Shown piece after piece: positions 54,332 to 64,000 of a stretch of 64,000 nt of DNA (positions within the stretch are counted from its first letter, which is position 1; every line of letters begins with the position of its first letter). The stretch comes from Ecdyonurus torrentis (Eukaryota > Arthropoda > Insecta > Ephemeroptera > Heptageniidae): positions 17,181,843 through 17,245,842 of the forward strand of contig OX439132.1 in assembly GCA_949318235.1 (NCBI GenBank), read 5' to 3'. The notes under the pieces are model-generated. The model did not search any database. It had not been told where the DNA came from and was given only the letters and a program-made list of their open reading frames with translations. Position numbers and translations under genes: made by a program.

Positions 54332-55784
54332 GTCGCGCATTTTTTTTTTTCAGCAATGGGTCGTAGATAGTTTATAATATGAATAAAATGGATATTAAAA
54401 ACCCATACATACTACAAAATTAAATTCTATACAACGTTGACAATAGAAAAAAATTTGATCAATTGAAATTTTGTATAGAATTTGGAGTGAAAACTTTTAG
54501 TTTTTAAGATTTTCTTGTGTTGATAGCAAAACTTTTTGTATTTGCTAAACATTCTTATCTTTGTCTTTTCTCTTTTAATTTAGTTTTTGTTTTGCAAGCT
54601 CTGTAGTCTTTTTAGCGAAACCGACATAGAATACAAAATACAAAAAAGTATTACATACACAGAACAGGAAAAAAACAAAATACTGTTGTATATATTATGT
54701 TTTTATTTCAAACATTTGTATAACTTTGAGATCAAGATTTTTTCTCTATAATAAACAAACGAAAAATTTACGATTGTATTTTTTATTTTTTTCATCATAA
54801 AGTAGTGTTAACCTAAAAAGCATGTTTATTTTATTTTCACACATACTCGATGTAAAATGTATTGATTTTACTTCAAATTGATTGTGTTAAAATTCACGCT
54901 AAAAGAAATACATTTTATTCAAGCTTTTTTTTTTTTTTTTTTTTTTTTTTTCGTTTCATATACTCCGCATTCTTTTGTTATTATTCTCAAGTGAATAATT
55001 ACATTTTTTTTGTTTTGTTTTGTTACGATTGCCATTGAAGCATGTTACTTGAGATAAAACGTCGAGAAATTAATGGAATCTTACGAGTGTTACAAATCAT
55101 CGATTTTTTTTCTCCCCTCTCTAATGACAAATTTCTACAATAAAGATTTTTCAGTTGTTTCTGTATAAATGATTACATACTATCAAACTTTGGATTACAT
55201 GCCTGGTTGTTATATTTATAAATTCATAAGCCATTCATAACGTAAGGATTATAATTAAAGCTTTTAACAACTCGATCGTCTAAATTTGTTTATAATTTTT
55301 ATTCATTTTAAATAGTGTCTCTATTATATATACACTATAGGTTTTTGTATAACAAATATATAAAAAAAAGTTTACCCTCTTTAGAGAGTACGTGTTTATC
55401 CTCTAAAAAGAAAAAAACTGAAGTTTTTGTTATTATATTATTTGTTTTTAGTTTTATAAAAAACAATTTAAACGTGTTTTTTTTTTTCAAATTACATCTT
55501 TATTTTTTTTAAATATATAGTAAGCATTTAGATGACAGAAAGTTATAAATAATCTATTCACTTTTTCCCCCCGATAATTTATTATAATTTAAATGGGATT
55601 TCAAAGTATTTATCTATATTTTGCTTATGTCAGACAATTTTATGATTAATTTTTTTAGGCTTCTATTTGAAAGCATTTACAAGTTTTCTTCCTAGTTTTT
55701 CTAGTTTTACCTCTAATCTATTTAGTGTTAGTTCCATTTTAATACAGAAAATACTAACATTGAAAAATCAATATAACTATAATA
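54332..55784. other. AT-rich non-coding sequence
   Basis: No gene recognised. A 27-base poly-T lies at 54925-54951. Confidence 0.5.
54925..54951. repeat. poly-T tract, 27 nt
   Basis: Uninterrupted thymine run. Confidence 0.95.
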
Positions 55785-55813
55785 TAGAAATAACTATACT
55801 GTAGTTATTTCTA
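55785..55813. repeat. Short perfect hairpin
   Basis: Perfect 12-base arms, TAGAAATAACTA and TAGTTATTTCTA, with a 5-base loop. Small foldback of unknown origin. Confidence 0.6.
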
Positions 55814-56337
55814 ATTAAACTATATAGTATATAAAGAGAACTTAATTGAATATTACAATTTTTTTGTTTTTATCTAAAAAAACACAAAAAATATTATTAT
55901 GACATGCTGCAAAATTCCATGACAAAAAAAGTGCGAAGTAATTTTGTAATTCCGTTGCTTTTCTAGAGTATTTAAAAAAATATCTGAAGATAAAGTTAAA
56001 AATGTTGAAATACGTAATAAATTTACAAATTAAAGTTATATAAAAAGGAAAAAAAAAAGTGTGAAAAGTCTATGATGGACCTCCCAGACGCAATTATATG
56101 TCGGAACGTATATTATATGACACAGCAATATCAAGTGAATACAGTAAACATAATATAATACCATGTATGAAGTATGTCTGAATTTTAAAAAATAAATAAC
56201 AAAAGGGGGGGGGGGGAGGATAAGTTTATAGAAAAATAAATAAATGTATTTAAAAGTTTAATAAAAAGATATTATACTGATTTTACGGATAATAAAGTTT
56301 TTTCTTTCTTTCTGGAAGAATGTCAGGCGAGTAATGC

Positions 56338-56339
<2 letters not shown>

Positions 56340-56379
<40 letters not shown>
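56340..56379. repeat. (TC)n microsatellite
   Basis: About 20 TC units. Confidence 0.95.
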
Positions 56380-56382
<3 letters not shown>

Positions 56383-56705
56383 GTCTGTACTCTACTCTAT
56401 AGAAATATCTTAAAAGCAACTTAAAAAAAATCTTTTCATATTTACTTTTCTTGTACCGGTATGTGCTATACATTAAAGAATTGTAAAATATCATAAAAAG
56501 AAGAATTTTATGTATAAATTCTTGAAATTCAAACTTTTCTTTCTTTCTTTTTTATTATTTTTTTTTTTGTAAAAAGTTCTTTTGATTGTCACGTTCCTAA
56601 AGCACATCTAATGAAAACGCGCCACTATTATGTTCCCTTGCAAACAATTCATTATTCAACATACAGTACAGTATAACAATAATGTACGTATCACATTTAC
56701 CGAAG

Positions 56706-56747
56706 AAAAAAAAAAAAAAAAAAAAAAAGAAAGAAAGAAAAAAAAAA
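56706..56747. repeat. A-rich tract with AAAG units
   Basis: About 22 adenines followed by GAAA repeats and another adenine run. Confidence 0.93.
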
Positions 56748-57393
56748 GTATTTTATTTATTTCTATGAAGTCCACTCCTTTTATTTATATTCTTTTATAT
56801 ATTTTTTCACAGTTTAATGAAATGGAATGTGGATATAAAATTGAAAAATAAAGCCAGTAAAATTCTCTTCTTTTTAAATTGAATTTGTTATTGTAAATCT
56901 GGTTTAAAAAAAAATGTTTAAAATATTTGTGAAATAAAGGGGAAAATGGAACGAATTATCGGTTTAAAAAGATGAGAAGAAAACTATGTAATAAAAAAGG
57001 ATTCAGAAAAATTACAATGATATTGGATTTAATTTTTAACCTTGATTTGTTGAAGAATAAAATAATGAGAAGGAATGTGGTGGTATTGATCTGATAATAT
57101 TATGAGAGAAGCAAGCTTCAGTATTTTGTGTAAAATTTAGTCAAAAAGCAGCGTGTCCTCATAAAATTCATATATTCATAAAATTAGCAAACGTTTCAAT
57201 TGCAAATGAAGGTAATTATGATCAGGTTATGTCAACAACCTGAATTTTCAAAAGTGATGTTTTAATGTTTTTCAATAATATAAAAATGATTTTCTAGCGA
57301 AGTAATTTAAATTTTCTCAATTCTTCAGTCAAGTCGTTTGGTATAGACTTTTTTTTCTAATGGTCAATTTTGATAATAATTATTACAATTAAC

Positions 57394-58563
<1,170 letters not shown>

Positions 58564-58603
<40 letters not shown>
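58564..58603. repeat. (CT)n microsatellite
   Basis: About 20 CT units. Confidence 0.95.
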
Positions 58604-58607
<4 letters not shown>

Positions 58608-58856
58608 CTTTGTTTTTTACTTTTTTTTATATAACTATACTATACCATACCTTTTTACTTAAGTAAAACATTAAAAAAGATAACTTCAAAGAGTTTTACT
58701 ATTTTCAAAATGTACTCTGAATGTATTTTCCTATAGTCACTTATAATGCAAAAGGAAAAAGATTGGAAATTTATCAAATACGTTAATGTATTAATTAACA
58801 AAAAAAAAGTTTTATACTACACATGATTAAATTTAAACAGAAATAAGATATTTGTT

Positions 58857-58857
<1 letters not shown>

Positions 58858-58935
<78 letters not shown>
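58858..58935. repeat. (GA)n microsatellite, about 38 units
   Basis: Nearly uninterrupted GA dinucleotide. A minus-strand frame ending in Ser-Leu repeats is an artefact. Confidence 0.96.
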
Positions 58936-58940
<5 letters not shown>

Positions 58941-60135
58941 AACTGAAAACAAGGAAAATATTTGTGAACTAGATATTTCGATTTTTGTTTTATTTTACTC
59001 CTAAACACGATCTTATTGTCTCGCAATAGTGTATACAAATTCTACATCATGACAAAAGTAATTGTTTTATCCTTTCAACCTTATTGCGTTAAATTAAGTT
59101 AAGAGAGCAGCGCAAAATTTAAATTCAAGGTAAAAGAGATTATTTAAATGTTATTCATTTACCCTAAAGATATTTTAACTTTGTATTGTTGGGAAGAGAA
59201 ATTTAATTCAAGGGATGTTTTTTTTTTAATATACATATAAACATAAGTAATATAAGGATGTGTTCCTTAATGTTTTTGTTTTAATTTATTTACATATATG
59301 TGGAATATAGTATTACGCTTTGTTGTATGTACTGGAAAATGTGTAGTATGTAAACAAACATTGAATAATTAATTCAAACATTTTCTGTATATCCAAGATA
59401 CTTTATAGTTTTTGTTTTCCTTTATTTAAAATTTCATCATAAATAACTTTTTAAATTTTGGCAAAGAATTTACTAATTTATTTCCTCAATATAAAGTTTT
59501 TGTATACAAGCAACGTAATTAGTAAGTTATTTCTTTAAAATCCATGTTAAACTTATATTACTATATATCTATAATCATTATTTGTCAGCAATAAATAGAT
59601 AATCTTTTTTTAAAACCTCAACGTAAAGTCTGTAAAAGTATAAGCGTGCAATGAACTTATTATTTCATTCTCTTTCCTTTTTGTGACAAATTTCTCAGAA
59701 AATATGAGGTAAAAAAAAAAGTAATGTCATTTTTAATGAAATATATGTTATTATACAATCAGAAAATAAAAATCATCCCATGCAGAGTTTATGTCAAAAT
59801 ATATAATGTATAAAAGTAAGTAAAAAAAAAATAATAATAAAGTATATGAGTCAGTGTTATTTCCCTTTGAAATAAAGAATATAAGCAATAATAATTTCAA
59901 ATGAGTTTCAAGACTTGCAATATTTTTGTTTTCTTTGTTGCAAACTTGCAATACAAATTTTTAATCAATATCTTTCTTAGGGAAAATTAAATTTGATCAC
60001 CAAGTTTACAATTAATAATAATGTAAGTCTTGAATAAAATTCCAAAGTTATATAATACTGTATATAAACTTAGATAATTGATTATTTTCAATAATAATAT
60101 TATTATCAATTTGTAAATATATTTCAGAGTTTACG

Positions 60136-60138
<3 letters not shown>
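58936..60138. other. AT-rich non-coding sequence
   Basis: Nothing recognised. Confidence 0.55.

Positions 60139-60170
<32 letters not shown>
60139..60170. repeat. poly-T tract, 32 nt
   Basis: Uninterrupted thymine run. Confidence 0.95.
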
Positions 60171-60173
<3 letters not shown>

Positions 60174-60351
60174 AAATGTAGTAATACAAATATTTCTTCT
60201 AAAGTTTACTAGAATTATTTGAAAGAAAGTAAGCGTTTTCCCCTCAAATGCACGCAGTTTCTGAAGTAACATGTTTTAATTTACACTGATGCTGCAGCTT
60301 TTTTCTTTATTATTATTATTTATTTTAGCGTGTTCACAGAAAGTTCATTAT

Positions 60352-60354
<3 letters not shown>

Positions 60355-60400
<46 letters not shown>
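60355..60400. repeat. (TC)n microsatellite
   Basis: About 22 TC units. Confidence 0.95.
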
Positions 60401-60402
<2 letters not shown>

Positions 60403-60873
60403 GTTCTTCCTATATTTTTAAAAAGAATAATTACTATAAGGTAATATTTTTTTTTACAAGTATAAAACCAATTTCTACAACGCAATTAATTTTTCAAAGT
60501 AAATTATATATTTTTTTTATAATATGTATGAGATGTGCCTGATTTTATATGTTAACCAAGTAATATGGTAATTCTTAGCGTCATTCAAAACTAAAACTAG
60601 TTATTCATTTATAATTTTTTTTTTTTTTTTGTGTAGTACAGTGTACGAAAATTTCTTGTGTTCTTATGTTTTGTATCATTATATAAATTAAGTAGAAAAG
60701 TTCATTACTTAACTTCTCTATACATATACATATGTTTTTAAGTATATAATATATTATATACTGTAATATAAAGTGGACTGAACGTAATTAAATGAATGAA
60801 TGCCTTGTCGTTTATTTTACCTAAGCTATTTACATAGTTTATATACTAACTAAACTGGTATATAGCGTGCACA
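60401..60873. other. AT-rich non-coding sequence
   Basis: No gene recognised. A short poly-T run lies near 60616-60630. Confidence 0.5.
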
Positions 60874-60910
60874 TGACGTAATGTTTACCAACTATAGTTG
60901 CCATGGGAAC
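60874..60910 (-). promoter_or_regulatory. CRE-like site plus RFX X-box composite
   Basis: TGACGTAA (60874-60881) is followed 15 bases later by GTTGCCATGGGAAC (60897-60910), which fits the X-box consensus at every position. On the minus strand the order is X-box then TTACGTCA, the same arrangement as at 21190-21235. The flanks are otherwise unrelated, so the pair looks like a recurrent regulatory grammar and not a repeat copy. No exon was recognised nearby. Confidence 0.45.
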
Positions 60911-61336
60911 AAAAGGCGTTTTAAACCAACTGCAGAAATAAAAATGAACAACAATTATTAATCTATAATATGCTATTTTCTATGGTATATTGTTGTTTTC
61001 TATTAACTTTTAAGCAATTAGTCACTTTTTTATTGTATCATCTTTGGTTCATTATTAAAACTGAATTATATTATATTACTTTATCCTATTTGTAAAAATA
61101 AAAAGGTCCAAAATTAAAGAACATATTATACAGACAAAAATATATTTAAGTAATAATTATGTTTCCTCATTTTCAGCACAATTTGTTACATACAATCTAT
61201 GCAATACTTGATAATAACTATATGTTAAAAGCATAAATATTACGGTATAAATTTTTATGTTGTTTTAATTTAGCGTCATTTATGCTATAATAACATAAAT
61301 GTTAAATGTACTATAAATTACGTAATTTATACTTTC
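60911..61336. other. AT-rich non-coding sequence
   Basis: Nothing recognised. Confidence 0.55.
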
Positions 61337-61401
61337 CATGTAACATTGCAAATTTAGTGCGACTTTTTGAATGGTAAAATATATTATAGTAGTCCTGTGT
61401 A
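61337..61401. mobile_element. Family C MITE, partial copy 3
   Basis: The right half of family C is recognisable: TAACATTGCAAATTTAGTGCGA, TTTTTGAATGGTAAA and a degraded terminal CCTGTGTA. The left end is not clear; a GTACTATAAATTACG at about 61308 might be its degraded remnant. Confidence 0.5.
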
Positions 61402-61550
61402 CATAGTTCTGAGTAAATTTTTAAAATTACTTTAAAACTTTAAACATCCATACAAGAAAGAATTTTTTGCAATTTTTTTGAAAATCGGTTTAGAAGCTTA
61501 AGAGGAACATTCATATAGAATACTCTTAGTTAGAGACCAATGATTCTCAT

Positions 61551-61551
<1 letters not shown>

Positions 61552-61585
<34 letters not shown>
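61552..61585. repeat. poly-T tract, 34 nt
   Basis: Uninterrupted thymine run. Confidence 0.95.
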
Positions 61586-61586
<1 letters not shown>

Positions 61587-62443
61587 AACAGCTAATTTTT
61601 ATTTATTAAAGAAGAGTTTACATACTCTAGAACAAATAAATGTAAATTTCGACAAAAATATGAGACAAAAATAAAATGAATAATATATAAATTAGATACG
61701 GTATGTTTCTGCGTGAATAAGCTGTAAAAATTTAACAGTATAAACGAATCTTGCTACAGGAAAAAAAAAATGCTCATGAATATTTCTATATAAAACAAAA
61801 ACTTAATAATTATAAAAAAAATCCAAACCCATACCTTCTGCTACGTTTGTGAATTACTAAAAGTTATGGGTTTTAAAAAATATGTAATTTTGTTTACCAA
61901 AAGATTTTAATTTATTATTTAAAAGGTAGCAAAGTTGGTTTAAGTATAAAATTTTCAATTTAAGATGTAAAAAAAATGTATTAATAATGAGTTTCTTTGA
62001 GCAATTTTAAAAACACTTTGCCTACACATTACGATGTAATACCCTCACCTAAAAGCAATTACAAAACTTCCTGTGTACTAACGGTTTTAAAACAATTAAC
62101 GAAGAATTTTATTTTAATTTTTTAAAATATTAAGCATACCAAAGAAAAAAAAATTCAATTCACACTTGAAAAAAAAAGTTAATTTTTTGTTTGTAAATTT
62201 GAAATAAGATTAATGTATCTAAATTACTACACAGTTGAACATCAGAATTATATATATTTTTACTCAGTTATACACTCTAAAAATATTTACAGGATTGTTA
62301 AGAAAATTTTAATTTATTTGCGAGTGAGATAAATAAGTATAAGCATTGGCATTTTTCCAATATATATATATATTTTTAAATGAGCCAATTTTTATTATAC
62401 TTTTGAGCTAACTTTGCAATAATTGAAAAAAAACAAATCAAAC

Positions 62444-62444
<1 letters not shown>
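61586..62444. other. AT-rich non-coding sequence
   Basis: Nothing recognised. Confidence 0.55.

Positions 62445-62488
<44 letters not shown>
62445..62488. repeat. (GA)n microsatellite
   Basis: About 20 GA units with one GG phase break near 62479. Confidence 0.95.
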
Positions 62489-62675
62489 CATTTAAACATT
62501 TACCACTCTTATAACTTAATAAATTAAATAATATACAGTACATTCTATTTTATATGACAAGAAAATTTTACTTTTTTAAATCATTATTTTATGTAAATTG
62601 AAAGATCTTAAAGAAATATGAAATTAAAATAATGTATAATACAATATATATAGCATAACTATAAAAAAGAAAATA

Positions 62676-62678
<3 letters not shown>

Positions 62679-62723
<45 letters not shown>

Positions 62724-62742
62724 AGAGAGAGGGGGGGGGGGG
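62679..62742. repeat. Composite purine tract: A44, short (AG)n, G12
   Basis: A 44-base poly-A is followed by one C, a short (AG)n and a 12-base poly-G. Apart from that single C it is homopurine over 64 bases. Confidence 0.93.
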
Positions 62743-64000
62743 TAGTAAAATATTGCTGTATAATACGGCGAAATACTGCCCAGTTATTTCACATTGCTTG
62801 TCAATAATAATAATTAACTGCTTTTATTAGGTGAAATCTATACGGAACTGGTTAACAGTGCACATTCACTTACAATTTTAAAATAACATAAGTGAATTTT
62901 AGTCTTGTTAATTTCTTAAATATAATTCATATCGATAATTTTAATATAACAGTTTATTGAATAAATGTAATTAAACATTATTTTTGTCACGGTGGTGACA
63001 ACACTAACATAATTGATCTGGAAAACGTTAGGTGAACCCTAATTTTCTATTCTTTATCATTTACAATGATTTCATCCTTACAACAATTTATGAAAATACC
63101 TCTGCTAATAGAACCGAGAAATTTAAATGACGCATACCTTACACTTTTAAATATTTTAAGATAATACAAAAATGTCCAAAAAAAGTTAACTATAAAAAGC
63201 ATTATTTAACATTCTGCGATGTACGGAAAATTTTATTGTCAAACTTTCAAAAGATAAAACTTTTGCAGTATAATTTACGTTTCTATGCGGTATTTATTAA
63301 CAATATATTCTGCATACGGAAAGTTGCTTCAGTGATTCTGCTGATTAAAGTAAAATTGTTGTATTTTTTTTTCAGTGTAGGCTTTTAATATAGTAAACTT
63401 AATACACTGAAATATTTTTCATGAATAAATTTAGAATTACATTCATCATCTCTATATATACAAAAGTTAATGTAAAATAGATTATTTCTTTTTTATTTAA
63501 ATTTAATGCATTATTATAATGAAAAAGTATATCTATATATAATATTTTTTTGTTATACTTGAATATAATAAATAAGAATATTACGTGCATGCTGATTAGG
63601 GTTGTACTTTTTTTTTTCTTTTTTTTTTTTTTTTTGTAGTAAGTGAATTTGCATTATTATTATCTTGTTATTGTGATGGGATAAAGCAAATCATCTAGTT
63701 CACACACGCGATTGAAAATTGCCAGACAAATAATCGATACAATGTGAATTAAAATTTTGTTGGTTGATTTTTATGTATTGACTGTTCTTATTGTTTAGGC
63801 TGATAGACATTGAAAATATTCAAGTTTAAAAAAAAATATATATTTATAGCTTTACTATAATATTATTACTCAGGATGACATTAAGGAACAACGTAATTTT
63901 TTTTTCGGGATGCAGATAATAAAAGTACTTTTGAATTTGAAATATATGTATGAGAAAATTATGAACGTATAACCTCCTTAAAAAGATATTAATTTTTAAC
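62743..64000. other. AT-rich non-coding sequence to window end
   Basis: No gene recognised. A T-rich tract lies at 63608-63635. A minus-strand frame at 63399-63590 is composed mainly of Ile, Asn, Phe and Tyr and looks fortuitous. Confidence 0.5.

Overview
This window looks like animal (metazoan) nuclear DNA from a gene desert. The base composition is very AT-rich (roughly three quarters A+T by eye). No long open reading frame resembles a cellular protein, and there is no bacterial-style gene packing. Instead there are dozens of dinucleotide microsatellites, mainly (AG/CT)n, (AT)n and some (CA)n. There are many A/T homopolymers of 25-48 bases and a population of short, decayed DNA transposons plus remnants of non-LTR retrotransposons. 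I cannot name the species; an invertebrate with an AT-rich, microsatellite-rich genome fits best. No intact protein-coding gene, tRNA gene, rRNA gene or CRISPR array could be supported.

Layout. 1-9 kb: AT-rich sequence with the longest (AT)n and (GA)n arrays and a compound (TC)n(AT)n array. 9-17 kb: the densest transposon zone. It holds a decayed inverted-repeat element (9260-9496), a tRNA-like SINE head (11880-11945), TTAA-flanked family A copy 1 (12006-12345), family D copy 1 (12616-12839), three TA-flanked elements in a row (E 13960-14130, C 14355-14481, F 14851-15885) and TTAA-flanked element B (16898-17083). 20-21.4 kb: family A copy 2 and a GC-richer patch carrying an RFX-type X-box plus a CRE-like site. 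26-33 kb: family C copy 2, a second X-box (28299), a GC-rich islet (30761-30889) and the 3' end of a non-LTR retrotransposon whose tetranucleotide tail has grown into a 285-base array (31772-32056). 33.8-35.3 kb: family D copy 2, followed by the only clear CpG-rich island (34435-35230). 38-46.3 kb: a foldback hairpin, a cluster of three perfect CRE palindromes, a decayed TTAA element, family A copy 3 and an inverted repeat. 50-54.4 kb: long (CA)n, the C-terminal end of a non-LTR retrotransposon reverse-transcriptase ORF (51724-51867), long poly-T, and a Tc1/mariner-like MITE (54031-54331). 55-64 kb: microsatellites, a third X-box/CRE composite (60874-60910) and a family C remnant.

The main biological content is therefore (i) at least seven distinct families of short inverted-repeat elements, two of which have several copies in this single window, (ii) candidate cis-regulatory patches (X-box with CRE, a CRE cluster, the CpG island) in otherwise featureless AT-rich DNA, and (iii) microsatellite expansion, including expansion of a retrotransposon tail. 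Family identities rest on terminal repeats and flanking target duplications read by eye; no database search was possible.
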